Translations under genes and position numbers: made by a program
The notes under the pieces: generated by a model
Told to the model about the DNA's origin: nothing
What the model saw: only the letters and a program-made list of their open reading frames with translations
The model's database searches: none
DNA from: Mycobacterium sp. SMC-8
Lineage (GTDB): Bacteria; Actinomycetota; Actinomycetes; Mycobacteriales; Mycobacteriaceae
DNA length: 64,000 nt
Direction of reading: 5' to 3'
Assembly (NCBI RefSeq): GCF_025263565.1
Contig: NZ_CP079865.1
Location: 4,402,001 to 4,466,000 of the forward strand
Part shown: positions 20,066-30,201 of the stretch, one piece after another
How the letters are laid out: each line of letters begins with the position of its first letter
How positions within the stretch are numbered: position 1 is the stretch's first letter

Positions 20066-20674
20066 GTGACAGACGAATCGTCGGGCCCGGTCGAACCCAC
20101 GACCGGCGAGGAGTCGGCGGCGACGCCTGCGCCGCGCCGGCTGCGCCTGCTCTTCACCGTCGCCGGGGTGGTGCTCGTCCTGGACATCGTCACCAAGGTG
20201 CTCGCGGTCAAGCTGTTGACGCCGGGTCAGCCGGTGTCGATCATCGGCGACACGGTGACGTGGACGCTGGTGCGCAACTCGGGGGCGGCCTTCTCGATGG
20301 CGACCGGCTACACCTGGGTGCTGACCCTGGTGGCCACCGGGGTCGTCATCGGCATCATCTGGATGGGCCGGCGGCTGGTGTCGCCGTGGTGGGCGCTCGG
20401 GCTGGGTCTGATCCTCGGCGGCGCGATGGGCAACCTGGTCGACCGCTTCTTCCGCTCGCCCGGACCGCTGCGCGGCCACGTCGTGGACTTCCTGTCCATC
20501 GGGTGGTGGCCGGTGTTCAACGTCGCCGACCCGTCGGTGGTCGGCGGCGCGATCCTGCTGGTGGTGTTGTCGCTGTTCGGCTTCGATTTCGACACCATCG
20601 GACGGCGCCGGCCGGACGGCGGCGACGGCACCGTGGGGCCGCGCCCGCCGGAGGGCGGCGACGAGAACGGATGA
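20066..20674 (+). CDS. lspA: lipoprotein signal peptidase (signal peptidase II)
   Basis: A 202-aa membrane aspartic protease that removes signal peptides from prolipoproteins. Four transmembrane helices follow a disordered N-terminal tail of about 25 residues. The catalytic aspartates are in GNLVDRFF (Asp126) and FNVADPS (Asp155), and NSGAAFSM is the conserved block between helices. A glycine/proline-rich C-terminal tail extends beyond the catalytic core. The GTG at 20066 lies 42 bp from the divergent ansA. It overlaps the next gene by ATGA. It corresponds to Rv1539. Confidence 0.94.
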   Translation: MTDESSGPVEPTTGEESAATPAPRRLRLLFTVAGVVLVLDIVTKVLAVKLLTPGQPVSIIGDTVTWTLVRNSGAAFSMATGYTWVLTLVATGVVIGIIWMGRRLVSPWWALGLGLILGGAMGNLVDRFFRSPGPLRGHVVDFLSIGWWPVFNVADPSVVGGAILLVVLSLFGFDFDTIGRRRPDGGDGTVGPRPPEGGDENG

Positions 20675-21600
20675 CGACGCGATCGATGCCGGTTCCCGAG
20701 GGGCTGGCGGGCATGCGGGTGGACGCCGGGCTGGCGCGCCTGCTCGGGTTGTCCCGGACGGCGGCCGCCGCGATCGCCGAGGAGGGCGGCGTCGAACTCG
20801 ACGGAGCGCGGGCCGCCAAGTCCGACAAGCTGACCGCGGGTGCCTGGCTCGAGGTCACCCTGCCCGAGGCGCCCGCGCCGGTGGAGAACACCCCGGTCGA
20901 TATCGAAGGCATGGAGATCCTGTACGCCGACGACGACATCGTCGCGGTCGACAAACCGCCGGGGGTCGCCGCGCATGCCACCGTCGGCTGGCACGGCCCC
21001 ACCGTGCTCGGCGGGCTCGCCGCCGCCGGCTTCCGGATCAGCACCTCGGGCATTCACGAGCGGCAGGGCATCGTGCACCGTCTGGATGTCGGCACCTCCG
21101 GCGTCATGGTGGTGGCGCTGTCCGAGCGGGCGTACACCGTGCTCAAGCGCGCATTCAAGCAGCGCACCGTCGAGAAGCGTTACCACGCGCTGGTGCAGGG
21201 CCACCCGGATCCGTCCAGCGGCACCATCGACGCGCCGATCGGCCGGCACCGGGGCCACGACTGGAAGTTCGCGGTCGTCGAGGACGGCCGGCACAGCGTC
21301 ACCCATTACGACACACTGGAAGCCCACCAGGCGGCCAGTCTGCTCGACATCGAGCTGGAGACCGGGCGCACCCATCAGATCCGGGTGCACTTCGCCGCGC
21401 TGCATCACCCCTGCTGCGGCGACGTGACCTACGGCGCCGACCCGACGCTGGCGAAAAGGCTTGGGCTGGAACGTCAGTGGCTACACGCCCGGTCGCTGGC
21501 GTTCGCGCATCCGGCCGACGGCAGACGGGTCGAGATCGCCAGTCCCTATCCGGCCGACCTGCAGCACGCGCTCGACGTGCTACGCGGTCAACACCGGTGA
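20671..21600 (+). CDS. RluD-family pseudouridine synthase
   Basis: A 309-aa protein with an N-terminal S4 RNA-binding domain ([25 protein letters not shown]) and a catalytic domain with HRLDVGTSG (catalytic Asp139), then [24 protein letters not shown]. It isomerises uridine in rRNA. The ATG overlaps the lspA stop (ATGA), the same lspA-rluD coupling seen in many bacteria. The exact rRNA target cannot be read from sequence. It corresponds to Rv1540. Confidence 0.92.
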   Translation: MTTRSMPVPEGLAGMRVDAGLARLLGLSRTAAAAIAEEGGVELDGARAAKSDKLTAGAWLEVTLPEAPAPVENTPVDIEGMEILYADDDIVAVDKPPGVAAHATVGWHGPTVLGGLAAAGFRISTSGIHERQGIVHRLDVGTSGVMVVALSERAYTVLKRAFKQRTVEKRYHALVQGHPDPSSGTIDAPIGRHRGHDWKFAVVEDGRHSVTHYDTLEAHQAASLLDIELETGRTHQIRVHFAALHHPCCGDVTYGADPTLAKRLGLERQWLHARSLAFAHPADGRRVEIASPYPADLQHALDVLRGQHR

Positions 21601-22487
21601 GGTCGGGTCTGCTCTTCGGCGCGGGGGCCTACATGATGTGGGGTCTGTTCCCGGCGTTCTTCCCGCTGCTCAAACCGGCCGGAGCAGTGGAGATCCTCGC
21701 GCACCGCATCATCTGGAGCTTCGCGCTGATGGTCGTCGTCGTCGCGGTGGTGCGACGGCTCGGCGACCTGAAACAGATCGACCGCCGCACCTGGCTTCTG
21801 CTGATCGCGGCGGCCGGGCTGATCTCGGCGAACTGGCTGATCTACGTGTACGCGGTGAACAACGGGCATGTCGTGGACGCGGCCCTCGGCTATTTCATCA
21901 ACCCGCTGGTGGCCATCGCGCTCGGGATGGTGATCTTTCGCGAGAAGCTCAACCGCTGGCAGGTCGCCGCGCTGGCGGTCGCGGTGGTCGCGGTGGTGAT
22001 CCTGACGGTGCAGGTGGGGCAACCGCCGCTGGTGGGCCTCGGTCTGGCGCTGTCGTTCGCGCTGTACGGCGCGGTCAAGAAGTCGGTGCGCACCGATCCG
22101 CGGGTGAGCGTCGGCCTGGAGGCCGCGATCGCGACACCGTTCGCCGTTGCGTACCTGGTGGTGTTGCAGAGCGGCGAGAACGGCACGCTCACCGGCCACG
22201 GCGCCGGCCACGTCGCACTGTTGATCCTGTCCGGAGTGCTGACCGCGCTGCCGTTGCTGCTGTTCGCGGCGGCGGCACAGCGTCTGGCGATGGTGACGCT
22301 GGGGCTGCTGTTCTATGTGACGCCGGCGATGCAGCTGTCATGGGGAGTGCTGGTCGGGGGCGAGCCGATGCCGCCGATGCGGTGGGTGGGTTTCGCCCTG
22401 ATCTGGTTGGCGCTGGTGGTGTTCACCGCCGACGCGGTTCGCCGTACCCGCGCCGAGCGGCGGTCGTCTCAGCCCGCCCCGGTGTGA
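21597..22487 (+). CDS. rarD: EamA/RarD-family permease
   Basis: A 296-aa protein with about ten transmembrane helices in two EamA repeats, beginning [39 protein letters not shown], the signature of RarD. The substrate is unknown; the family name derives from chloramphenicol sensitivity. The GTG start overlaps the stop of the pseudouridine synthase gene (GTGA), extending the lspA operon. Sequence support is strong for the family and weak for function. Confidence 0.88.
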   Translation: MRSGLLFGAGAYMMWGLFPAFFPLLKPAGAVEILAHRIIWSFALMVVVVAVVRRLGDLKQIDRRTWLLLIAAAGLISANWLIYVYAVNNGHVVDAALGYFINPLVAIALGMVIFREKLNRWQVAALAVAVVAVVILTVQVGQPPLVGLGLALSFALYGAVKKSVRTDPRVSVGLEAAIATPFAVAYLVVLQSGENGTLTGHGAGHVALLILSGVLTALPLLLFAAAAQRLAMVTLGLLFYVTPAMQLSWGVLVGGEPMPPMRWVGFALIWLALVVFTADAVRRTRAERRSSQPAPV

Positions 22488-22505
22488 ACTTTGCACATTT
22501 TGCCG

Positions 22506-22534
22506 TTGACCGTCTCTCAGCTATGTCATAGCGT
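22506..22534 (+). promoter_or_regulatory. SigA promoter with embedded palindrome, TetR gene
   Basis: TTGACC (22506-22511), a 17-bp spacer, and TAGCGT (22529-22534) form a near-ideal SigA promoter. Six bases later is the GTG at 22541, so the mRNA should be leaderless. The palindrome GCTATG-T-CATAGC (22520-22532) overlaps the -10 element and is a natural operator for the TetR protein encoded immediately downstream. Confidence 0.65.
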
Positions 22535-22540
22535 TTGCCC

Positions 22541-23215
22541 GTGGAGGACGACACCCCGGCGGCGCCTGCGGTTCGCAAGCGCGGCCGCCCAGTGGGTGCC
22601 GATTCCGAGCAGACCCGCCGCTCGATCGTGCGCGCAGCCCGCGACCTGATCGCCGACCGGGGCTACCACGCTGCGACGTTCCAGCAGATCGCGGCACGGG
22701 CCGGGGTCAGCAGGCCGACGCTGCACTACTACTTCTCCACCCGCGAAGAGCTCTACGAGGTGCTGCTGGCCGACGCACGCGAGCAGCTGGAGCGCTGCGC
22801 CGCCGACGCGATGCGGGAGGTCTCGCTCCTCCCGCAGCTGGCGGCGTTCACCGCGGGAATGCAGCGACTGGGCGCCGCCCAGCCGGCACTGGTCAAGATG
22901 GTGATCACCGCCAGGATCGACCATCACCGCGGCACGCACCGCCACGACGCCGCGACCGCTGTCGTCACGGCCTCGCACGCGTTCTACGACGCTGTGGTCG
23001 TCGACGCGGTGCGCCGCGGCGAGCTGCCCCCCGACACCGACGCGCATGCGGTCGCCGACATGCTCGGCGCGCTGTTCTGGGGGCTGGCCTTCCATGCGGG
23101 GTTCGTCGCAGACGCCTACGGCGCACAGGACGCCGATCAGATTGCCAGGCAATTGTTTCTCGTGCTTGGCTGCGGATTGCTGAATCCGCAGAGGGCGGCA
23201 GCCGTCGACGCGTGA
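22541..23215 (+). CDS. TetR-family transcriptional regulator
   Basis: A 224-aa regulator. After a basic N-terminal tail, the TetR helix-turn-helix (IVRAARDLIADRGYHAATFQQIAARAGVSRPTLHYYFSTREELYEVLL) spans about residues 25-72. The C-terminal ligand domain shows no recognisable specificity. I chose GTG at 22541 over the TTG at 22535 because the -10 ends six bases before it. No enzyme operon is obviously under its control; its own promoter and the upstream rarD are the nearest candidates. Confidence 0.9.
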   Translation: MEDDTPAAPAVRKRGRPVGADSEQTRRSIVRAARDLIADRGYHAATFQQIAARAGVSRPTLHYYFSTREELYEVLLADAREQLERCAADAMREVSLLPQLAAFTAGMQRLGAAQPALVKMVITARIDHHRGTHRHDAATAVVTASHAFYDAVVVDAVRRGELPPDTDAHAVADMLGALFWGLAFHAGFVADAYGAQDADQIARQLFLVLGCGLLNPQRAAAVDA

Positions 23216-23271
23216 TCGGAAGAACGCGAGACACGCAGCCCGACACGCCGGGCGCTGTCGGCGGGCGGTCC

Positions 23272-23277
23272 TAGACT
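23272..23277 (+). promoter_or_regulatory. -10 element for dnaE1
   Basis: TAGACT, nine bases before the ATG at 23287; the leader would be at most two or three bases long and has no Shine-Dalgarno sequence. Confidence 0.4.
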
Positions 23278-23286
23278 GGCTTGCCT

Positions 23287-26200
23287 ATGAGCGGCTCATT
23301 CGTGCATCTGCACAACCACACCGAGTACTCGATGCTCGACGGCGCCGCGAAGGTCAAGCCGATGCTCGCCGAGGCCCAGCGGCTGGAAATGCCGGCGATC
23401 GGCATGACCGACCACGGAAACATGTTCGGCGCCAGCGAGTTCTACAACGCCGCCACCGACGCCGGCATCAAGCCGATCATCGGTGTGGAGGCCTACATCG
23501 CCCCGGCGTCGAGGTTCGACACCAAGCGGGTGCTGTGGGGTGACCCCAGCCAGAAGAGCGACGACGTGTCGGGCAGCGGCTCGTACACGCACATGACGAT
23601 GGTCGCCGAGAACGCCACCGGGCTGCGCAACCTGTTCAAACTGTCGTCGTTGGCCTCGTTCGAGGGGCAGCTGGGCAAGTGGTCGCGCATGGACGCCGAG
23701 ATCATCGCCGAGCACGCCGAGGGCATCATCGCCACCACCGGCTGCCCGTCCGGCGAGGTCCAGACCCGGCTGCGGCTGGGGCACCGGCAGGAGGCGCTGG
23801 AGGCGGCCGCCAAGTGGCGGGAGATCTTCGGCCCGGAGAACTTCTTCCTCGAGCTGATGGATCACGGTCTGGAGATTGAACGGCGGGTTCGCGACGGCCT
23901 GCTGGAGATCGGGCAGAAGCTCGGCATCCCGCCGCTGGCCACCAACGACTGCCACTACGTCACCCGCGAAGCGTCGCGCAACCACGAAGCCCTGCTGTGC
24001 GTGCAGACCGGCAAGACGCTGTCGGACCCGACGCGGTTCAAGTTCGACGGCGACGGCTACTTCCTCAAGTCCGCGGCGGAGATGCGGGCGCTGTGGGACG
24101 ACCAGGTGCCCGGCGCGTGCGACTCGACACTGCTGATCGCCGAGAGGGTGCAGTCCTACGCCGACGTGTGGACGCCGCGCGACCGGATGCCGATCTTCCC
24201 GGTGCCCGAGGGGCACGATCAGGCGTCCTGGCTGCACCACGAGGTGATGGCCGGCCTGGAACGGCGCTTCCCGGAGGCGGTGGGCCAGGAGTACATCGAC
24301 CGCGCCGAGTACGAGATCAAGGTCATCTGCGACAAGGGCTTCCCGTCGTACTTCCTGATCGTCGCCGACCTGATCAACTATGCGCGCTCGGTCGACATCC
24401 GGGTCGGACCGGGCCGCGGTTCGGCGGCCGGGTCCCTGGTGGCCTACGCGCTGGGCATCACCAACATCGACCCGATCCCGCACGGGCTGCTGTTCGAGCG
24501 CTTCCTGAACCCGGAACGCCCGTCTGCCCCCGACATCGACATCGACTTCGACGACCGGCGGCGCGGTGAGATGCTGCGCTACGCGGCGAACAAGTGGGGC
24601 AGTGACCGCGTCGCCCAGGTCATCACCTTCGGCACCATCAAAACCAAAGCTGCACTGAAGGATTCAGCGCGCGTCAACTACGGCCAGCCGGGCTTCGCGA
24701 TCGCCGACCGGATCACCAAGGCGCTGCCACCGCCGATCATGGCCAAGGACATCCCGCTGTCGGGTATCACCGACCCGACCCACGAGCGGTACAAGGAAGC
24801 CGCCGAGGTCCGCAGCCTGATCGACACCGACCCGGACGTGCGGACCATCTACGAGACCGCGCGCGGGCTGGAGGGGCTGGTCCGCAACGCGGGCGTGCAC
24901 GCCTGCGCGGTGATCATGAGCTCCGAACCGCTCATCGACGCGATCCCGCTGTGGCGCCGCCCGCAGGACGGCGCGGTCATCACCGGCTGGGACTACCCGT
25001 CCTGCGAGGCCATCGGCCTGCTCAAGATGGACTTCCTCGGGCTGCGAAACCTGACGATCATCGGTGACTGCATCGAGAACATCAAGGCCAACCGCGGTAC
25101 CGATGTCGACCTGGAGTCGCTGGCCCTCGACGACCCGAAGGCCTACGAACTGCTCGGCCGCGGCGACACGCTCGGGGTCTTCCAGCTCGACGGCGGACCG
25201 ATGCGCGACCTGCTGCGCCGCATGCAGCCCACCGAGTTCAACGACATCGTCGCGGTGCTGGCGCTGTACCGCCCCGGCCCGATGGGCATGAACGCCCACA
25301 ACGATTACGCCGACCGCAAGAACGGCCGCCAGCCCATCAAGCCGATCCATCCCGAACTCGAGGAACCGCTCAAAGAGATCCTGGCCGAGACCTACGGCCT
25401 GATCGTCTACCAAGAGCAGATCATGTTCATCGCCCAGAAGGTCGCCTCCTACACCATGGGTAAGGCCGACGCGCTGCGAAAAGCGATGGGTAAGAAGAAA
25501 CTCGAAGTGCTCGAAGCCGAGTACAAGGGATTCCGTGAGGGCATGACCGCCAACGGTTTCAGCGAGGGCGCAGTCAAGGCGCTGTGGGACACCATCCTTC
25601 CGTTCGCCGGCTACGCGTTCAACAAGTCGCACGCCGCGGGGTACGGCCTGGTGTCCTACTGGACGGCCTATCTGAAGGCCAACTACCCGGCCGAGTACAT
25701 GGCGGGCCTGCTCACCTCCGTCGGCGACGATAAGGACAAGGCCGCGGTCTACCTCGCGGACTGCCGCCGGCTGGGCATCACCGTGCTGCCGCCGGACGTC
25801 AACGAGTCGGTGCAGAACTTCGCCTCCGTCGGCGACGACATCCGTTTCGGCCTCGGCGCGGTTCGCAACGTCGGCGCGAACGTCGTTGCGTCCCTTGTCC
25901 ACACGCGCGACGAGAAGGGTAAGTACACCGACTTCTCGGACTACCTGAACAAGATCGACATCGCCGCCTGCAACAAGAAGGTGACGGAATCGCTGATCAA
26001 GGCCGGCGCGTTCGATTCGCTGGGCCATCCGCGCAAAGGTCTGTTCCTGGTGCACACCGACGCGGTGGACTCGGTGCTCGGCACCAAGAAAGCCGAGGCC
26101 ATGGGTCAGTTCGACCTGTTCGGCGGCGGCGACGGCGGCACCGGCTCCGACGCGGTGTTCACCATCAAGGTGCCCGACGAGGAGTGGGAGGACAAGCACA

Positions 26201-26823
26201 AGCTCGCCCTCGAGCGGGAGATGCTCGGCCTGTACGTGTCCGGCCACCCGCTCAACGGGATCGCACATCTGCTGGCCGCGCAGGTCGACACCCAGATCCC
26301 GGCCATCCTCGACGGCGACGTCGCCAACGACACCCAGGTCCGGGTCGGCGGCATCCTCGCCTCGGTGAACCGCCGGGTCAACAAGAACGGCCTGCCCTGG
26401 GCGTCGGCGCAGTTGGAAGATCTCACCGGCGGGATCGAGGTGCTGTTCTTCCCGCAGACCTACTCGATGTTCGGCGCCGAGATCGCCGACGACGTGGTGG
26501 TGCTCGTCGGGGCCAAGGTCGCGATCCGCGACGACCGCATCTCGCTGATCGCCAATGAGCTTGTGGTGCCGGACTTCTCCAGCGCGCAGGTCAACCGTCC
26601 GGTCGCGGTGAGTCTGCCGACGCGCCAGTGCACCGTCGACAAGGTGTCGGCGCTCAAGCAGGTGCTGGCGCGGCATCCCGGCACCGCGCAGGTTCACTTG
26701 CGGCTGATCAGCGGGGAGCGCATCACCACGCTGGAACTGGACCAGTCGCTGCGGGTCACACCGTCCTCGGCTCTGATGGGCGACCTCAAGGAACTGTTGG
26801 GCCCGGGCTGCCTCGGGGGGTAA
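23287..26823 (+). CDS. dnaE1: replicative DNA polymerase III alpha subunit
   Basis: A 1178-aa C-family polymerase. The N-terminal PHP domain ([18 protein letters not shown] ... [14 protein letters not shown]) supplies the proofreading exonuclease in mycobacteria. The palm includes [21 protein letters not shown] and [15 protein letters not shown], which carries catalytic aspartates. Fingers, a helix-hairpin-helix and the OB domain ([28 protein letters not shown]) follow in order. The sequence is nearly colinear with M. tuberculosis DnaE1 (Rv1547). ATG at 23287 is favoured over TTG at 23281 by homology (MSGS...). Confidence 0.97.
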   Translation: MSGSFVHLHNHTEYSMLDGAAKVKPMLAEAQRLEMPAIGMTDHGNMFGASEFYNAATDAGIKPIIGVEAYIAPASRFDTKRVLWGDPSQKSDDVSGSGSYTHMTMVAENATGLRNLFKLSSLASFEGQLGKWSRMDAEIIAEHAEGIIATTGCPSGEVQTRLRLGHRQEALEAAAKWREIFGPENFFLELMDHGLEIERRVRDGLLEIGQKLGIPPLATNDCHYVTREASRNHEALLCVQTGKTLSDPTRFKFDGDGYFLKSAAEMRALWDDQVPGACDSTLLIAERVQSYADVWTPRDRMPIFPVPEGHDQASWLHHEVMAGLERRFPEAVGQEYIDRAEYEIKVICDKGFPSYFLIVADLINYARSVDIRVGPGRGSAAGSLVAYALGITNIDPIPHGLLFERFLNPERPSAPDIDIDFDDRRRGEMLRYAANKWGSDRVAQVITFGTIKTKAALKDSARVNYGQPGFAIADRITKALPPPIMAKDIPLSGITDPTHERYKEAAEVRSLIDTDPDVRTIYETARGLEGLVRNAGVHACAVIMSSEPLIDAIPLWRRPQDGAVITGWDYPSCEAIGLLKMDFLGLRNLTIIGDCIENIKANRGTDVDLESLALDDPKAYELLGRGDTLGVFQLDGGPMRDLLRRMQPTEFNDIVAVLALYRPGPMGMNAHNDYADRKNGRQPIKPIHPELEEPLKEILAETYGLIVYQEQIMFIAQKVASYTMGKADALRKAMGKKKLEVLEAEYKGFREGMTANGFSEGAVKALWDTILPFAGYAFNKSHAAGYGLVSYWTAYLKANYPAEYMAGLLTSVGDDKDKAAVYLADCRRLGITVLPPDVNESVQNFASVGDDIRFGLGAVRNVGANVVASLVHTRDEKGKYTDFSDYLNKIDIAACNKKVTESLIKAGAFDSLGHPRKGLFLVHTDAVDSVLGTKKAEAMGQFDLFGGGDGGTGSDAVFTIKVPDEEWEDKHKLALEREMLGLYVSGHPLNGIAHLLAAQVDTQIPAILDGDVANDTQVRVGGILASVNRRVNKNGLPWASAQLEDLTGGIEVLFFPQTYSMFGAEIADDVVVLVGAKVAIRDDRISLIANELVVPDFSSAQVNRPVAVSLPTRQCTVDKVSALKQVLARHPGTAQVHLRLISGERITTLELDQSLRVTPSSALMGDLKELLGPGCLGG

Positions 26824-26841
26824 GCCCGCCGGCGGCGCGCC

Positions 26842-26866
26842 GTTTCAACTCGTGGCCCCGGGGTAT
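26842..26866 (+). promoter_or_regulatory. SigF-type promoter for the hemerythrin gene
   Basis: GTTT (26842-26845), a 15-bp spacer and GGGTAT (26861-26866) match the mycobacterial SigF consensus GGTTT-N15-17-GGGTA. The ATG is 34 bp downstream with GGAAAGG as ribosome-binding site. Confidence 0.7.
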
Positions 26867-26900
26867 TCGCGGCGGATTGCCGACCGGAAAGGCTACGAGT

Positions 26901-27488
26901 ATGGACGCATTGACCTTCCTCCGCGCGGATCACAAGAGCGTGCTGGGCATGCTGGAGGTGCTCGACGGCGCGTCCTCGGGATCCGCGGCCCAGATGAGCG
27001 GGCTGAAAACCATGGTGAAGAACCTTGTCATCTCCGAGTCGCAGCACGAGGCGATCGAGCAGCAGTTCTTCTGGCCGGTCGTCCGCGATGTGCTCGGGAA
27101 CGACGGCGAGGAACTTGCCGACCGTGCGATCGAGCAGGAACAGGCGGGAAAGAACCTGCTGCAGCGACTCGAAGACGGCGCGCCCGGCGAGCATGACTAC
27201 CACGAAGCCCTGCAGGAGTTCGTCAAGGCCGGCCGTGAGCACATCAGGTACGAGCAGGACGTGGTGTGGCCGAGGTTCCGGGCGGCGGTCAGCCGCGAGG
27301 ACCTCGAGACGCTGGGCGAGAAGCTGGAGGCAGCGAAGAAGATCGCGCCGACACGGCCACACCCTGACACCCCGGGCAGCTCCACCGCGCAGAAGACGAT
27401 GGGTCTCGGCGCCGCGGTCGTGGACCACGTGCGCGACGCGGTCAGTGGCCGTGACACCGAGAACCCACCCGACCCACAGACGCACTGA
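26901..27488 (+). CDS. hemerythrin HHE-domain protein
   Basis: A 195-aa protein with a four-helix HHE cation-binding domain: FLRADHKSVLGMLE, SQHEAIEQQFFWPVVRD and a later HIRYEQDVVWPRF provide His and Glu ligands for a di-iron centre. The C-terminal 50 residues are polar and probably disordered. Hemerythrin-like proteins of mycobacteria modulate sensitivity to hydrogen peroxide or nitric oxide. It converges on a manganese catalase gene, and both have SigF-type promoters, suggesting a stress-defence pair. The ATG at 26901 follows a clear ribosome-binding site. Confidence 0.9.
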   Translation: MDALTFLRADHKSVLGMLEVLDGASSGSAAQMSGLKTMVKNLVISESQHEAIEQQFFWPVVRDVLGNDGEELADRAIEQEQAGKNLLQRLEDGAPGEHDYHEALQEFVKAGREHIRYEQDVVWPRFRAAVSREDLETLGEKLEAAKKIAPTRPHPDTPGSSTAQKTMGLGAAVVDHVRDAVSGRDTENPPDPQTH

Positions 27489-27503
27489 CCTCGCAGCGAA
27501 GGC

Positions 27504-27527
27504 CGGCGCCGCTATTGCACGGCGCCG
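27504..27527. terminator. bidirectional hairpin between convergent stress genes
   Basis: CGGCGCCG (27504-27511), an 8-base loop and CGGCGCCG (27520-27527) form a perfect 8-bp GC stem between the convergent hemerythrin and catalase genes. There is no U-tract, as is common for mycobacterial terminators. Confidence 0.6.
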
Positions 27528-27541
27528 ACCTTGCTCATGAA

Positions 27542-28435
27542 TCAGGTTGCCGGACTGTGTTGTTCATGGGTGAAGGGCTTCTCGCTGCGCACGGCGGGCT
27601 GGCCCTGCGGACTCCGTTGCGCGCCCTTGTTCTTGCGTGTCTCCCCGCCGAGCCACTGCTCGGCCGGGTTCTCGACGTACTTCCATTCCATGCCTTGTGG
27701 CCACGGCCCCTGACCTTCGTTCCACGGCCCGCGCACCGATCCCTGGCCGTTGGACATGTTGAAGGCGACGTTCTGGAAGCGGTCGTCGCCGGGCAGTTGG
27801 CCCGGTGGGAAGTTGACCGGCAACTCGTTGAGCGCGGCGGTGAATTGCTGGTAGTGGGTGACCTCCCTGGTCATGAGGAAGGTCAACGTGTCCTGCACTC
27901 CCGGATCGTCGGTGAACTGCTTGAGGTATTCGTAGACGATCTTCGCCCGCGACTCCGCAGCCAGGTTGCTGCGCAGGTCGACGGTCGGGTCACCATTGGC
28001 GTTGACGAATGTGCCCTGCCAGGGGACGCCGGCGGAGTCCCTGACGTCGGGCCCGCCGCCGGTGAGCGTGAAGTACAGCGGGTTGACCGCGACGCTGTGG
28101 ATGATGTCGTCGCGACCGTCACGGCTGGCCATTGCCGGCATCCAGTCGCAGCGCTCGTTGGCCATCTTCAGGTCGTCGTTGAGCCCGTCGAGGAGCATGG
28201 TGATCATCGATCCGACCATCTCCAGATGGCTGAACTCTTCGGTGGCGATGTCCATGAACAGGTCGTACATCTTCGGGTTCTTCTGCCGGAGGACGAAGGC
28301 CTGCGTGAAGTACTGCATCGCGGCTTTCAGTTCGCCGTTCGCGCCGCCGAATTGCTCCTGCAACAGTGTGGCGAAGCGGGGATCCGGCTTCTCGACGCGT
28401 ACCTCGAACTGAAGGTCCTTGTTGTGAATGAACAT
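27542..28435 (-). CDS. manganese catalase family protein
   Basis: A 297-aa ferritin-like protein that dismutates hydrogen peroxide with a di-manganese centre. Metal-ligand regions are visible as GGANGELKAAMQYF, IATEEFSHLEMVG, ESRAKIVYEYL and MTREVTHYQQFTAALNELP. The C-terminal 60 residues are Gly/Pro/Gln-rich. The ATG at 28435 has GGGAG a few bases upstream. A SigF-type promoter lies 41 bp before it, which fits expression in stationary phase or stress. Confidence 0.92.
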   Translation of the reverse strand: MFIHNKDLQFEVRVEKPDPRFATLLQEQFGGANGELKAAMQYFTQAFVLRQKNPKMYDLFMDIATEEFSHLEMVGSMITMLLDGLNDDLKMANERCDWMPAMASRDGRDDIIHSVAVNPLYFTLTGGGPDVRDSAGVPWQGTFVNANGDPTVDLRSNLAAESRAKIVYEYLKQFTDDPGVQDTLTFLMTREVTHYQQFTAALNELPVNFPPGQLPGDDRFQNVAFNMSNGQGSVRGPWNEGQGPWPQGMEWKYVENPAEQWLGGETRKNKGAQRSPQGQPAVRSEKPFTHEQHSPAT

Positions 28436-28475
28436 AAAAGACTCCCGCGCTGATCGATTGACAGATCGGCGCCGA

Positions 28476-28500
28476 GTACCCGAGAGGGCGGGTGTTAAAC
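28476..28500 (-). promoter_or_regulatory. SigF-type promoter for the manganese catalase gene
   Basis: On the minus strand GTTT (28500-28497), 15 bp, GGGTAC (28481-28476). This matches GGTTT-N15-17-GGGTA and mirrors the promoter of the convergent hemerythrin gene. Confidence 0.65.
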
Positions 28501-28544
28501 AGATCACACCCGGCCGCAGCGAGGCGATCCGCTCGGGACCGTGC

Positions 28545-28775
28545 CTAGTGTCGCAGCGAGCAGGCCAGGCCCAGAGTCAGCCACAGCACGGTGGCGACGC
28601 CGGCGCCGCTGAGCACTGCGGGACCGGCGGACAACGTGACCCCGCCGACGACGACGAACGTCAGCAGTCCGAGCAGCAGGGCGAGCACCTTGTACGCGGG
28701 CCACGCGACGCCGGCGATCGAGAACGACGCGGCCGGACGGGCCACGACGGCTCGGAAGTGTTCGGCGGTCGTCAT
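28545..28775 (-). CDS. small two-helix membrane protein
   Basis: A 76-aa protein with a short N-terminal tail and two hydrophobic segments (AYKVLALLLGLLTFVVVGGV and PAVLSGAGVATVLWLTLGLA). Comparable small proteins are found across mycobacteria without known function. The ATG follows TATCGT by seven bases, implying a leaderless transcript. It is divergent from ilvA, and an inverted repeat sits at its -35 region. Confidence 0.75.
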   Translation of the reverse strand: MTTAEHFRAVVARPAASFSIAGVAWPAYKVLALLLGLLTFVVVGGVTLSAGPAVLSGAGVATVLWLTLGLACSLRH

Positions 28776-28782
28776 ACGATTG

Positions 28783-28788
28783 ACGATA
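28783..28788 (-). promoter_or_regulatory. -10 element of the leaderless small membrane-protein gene
   Basis: Reads TATCGT on the minus strand with seven bases to the ATG at 28775. Confidence 0.45.
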
Positions 28789-28801
28789 GCTCGTATCAGA
28801 A

Positions 28802-28819
28802 GTTTCGGCCACCCGAAAC
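28802..28819. promoter_or_regulatory. inverted repeat, possible operator
   Basis: GTTTCGG-CCAC-CCGAAAC, perfect 7-bp arms, centred about 25 bp upstream of the -10 of the small membrane-protein gene, over its expected -35 position. It lies in the divergent region shared with ilvA. A weak terminator is an alternative reading. Confidence 0.4.
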
Positions 28820-28911
28820 GCTGGTTGAGGAGCGGCTTATTTTGTTAGCTCGGCTAGCGGATCGACGCGGCGCATTTTCCCCGGGACGGGGTGCGGTGGC
28901 ACCATTATCCG

Positions 28912-30201
28912 GTGTCCGCAGAGCTGAGCAGCAGTCCCCGTATCGATCCCGCCGCGCCGTTGCGCGCCGTGGACATCGACGAGGCCGCCAAGCGAATTTC
29001 GGGCGTCGTGTCCCAGACGCCGCTGCAGCTCAGTGACCGACTGTCGGCGCTGACCGGGGCGCAGGTGTACCTCAAGCGCGAGGACCTGCAGGCGGTCCGC
29101 TCCTACAAGCTGCGCGGTGCCTACAACCTGCTCATGCAGCTGAGCGCCGAAGAGAAGGCCGCCGGTGTGGTGTGTTCCTCGGCCGGCAACCACGCGCAGG
29201 GCTTCGCGCTGGCCTGCCGGTCGATGGGGGTGCGCGGCCGCGTGTACGTCCCCGCCAAGACCCCGAAGCAGAAACGCAACCGGATCCTCTACCACGGCGG
29301 CGAGTTCATCGAGTTGATCGTCGGCGGCAAGACCTACGATCTCGCCGCCCAGGCGGCCCTCGACGACGTCGCGCGTACCGGCGCCACGCTGGTGCCGCCG
29401 TACGACGATCTACGCACGATGGCCGGTCAGGGCACGATCGCGGTGGAGATCCTCGATCAGCTCGGCGCCGAACCGGATCTGGTGGTCGTGCCGGTCGGCG
29501 GCGGTGGCTGCATCGGCGGCATCACCACCTATCTGGCCGAGTGCACCGCGACGACGTCGGTTCTCGGTGTCGAACCCGCCGGAGCGGCGTCGCTGGTCGC
29601 TGCGCTGGCCAAGGGTGAACCGGTCACGCTGCCGGAGGTCGACCAGTTCGTCGACGGCGCGGCCGTCGCGCGGATCGGCGCCCGACCCTTCCAGGCGCTG
29701 TCAGCCGCCGGCGACATGGTCTCGATCACCACGGTCGACGAGGGTGCGGTGTGCACCGCCATGCTCGATCTGTACCAGAACGAGGGGATCATCGCCGAAC
29801 CCGCCGGCGCGCTGTCGGTGGCCGCGCTGATGGATGCCGACATTCAGCCGGGGTCCACGGTGGTGTGCCTGATCTCCGGCGGCAACAACGACGTGTCCCG
29901 CTACGGCGAGGTGCTGGAACGCTCGCTGGTTCATCTCGGTCTGAAGCACTACTTCCTGGTCGACTTCCCGCAGGAACCGGGCGCGCTGCGCAGGTTCCTC
30001 GACGAGGTGCTCGGACCGAACGACGACATCACCCTGTTCGAGTACGTCAAGCGCAACAACCGCGAGACCGGTGAGGCGCTGGTCGGCATCGAGATGGCCT
30101 CGGCATCAGACCTGGAGGGTCTGCTGGCGCGGATGAACGCCTCGGAATGCCACGTCGAACTCCTGGAACCGGGGTCGCCGACCTACCGTTACCTGACCTG
30201 A
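28912..30201 (+). CDS. ilvA: threonine dehydratase (deaminase), biosynthetic
   Basis: A 429-aa PLP enzyme, the same length as M. tuberculosis IlvA (Rv1559), converting threonine to 2-oxobutanoate, the first step of isoleucine synthesis. The PLP lysine is Lys66 in VRSYKLRGAYN; the phosphate-binding loop is VPVGGGGCIGGI. A single C-terminal ACT-like regulatory domain (HYFLVDFPQEPGALRRFLDEVL) should bind isoleucine or valine. The GTG at 28912 is chosen by homology (VSAELS...). Its 3' end overlaps convergent treZ by 13 bp. Confidence 0.95.
   Translation: MSAELSSSPRIDPAAPLRAVDIDEAAKRISGVVSQTPLQLSDRLSALTGAQVYLKREDLQAVRSYKLRGAYNLLMQLSAEEKAAGVVCSSAGNHAQGFALACRSMGVRGRVYVPAKTPKQKRNRILYHGGEFIELIVGGKTYDLAAQAALDDVARTGATLVPPYDDLRTMAGQGTIAVEILDQLGAEPDLVVVPVGGGGCIGGITTYLAECTATTSVLGVEPAGAASLVAALAKGEPVTLPEVDQFVDGAAVARIGARPFQALSAAGDMVSITTVDEGAVCTAMLDLYQNEGIIAEPAGALSVAALMDADIQPGSTVVCLISGGNNDVSRYGEVLERSLVHLGLKHYFLVDFPQEPGALRRFLDEVLGPNDDITLFEYVKRNNRETGEALVGIEMASASDLEGLLARMNASECHVELLEPGSPTYRYLT

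Noticed and set aside
28879..28891. CCCCG-GGA-CGGGG hairpin before ilvA
   Set aside because: Five-base arms in GC-rich DNA are expected by chance and no supporting leader structure was found.
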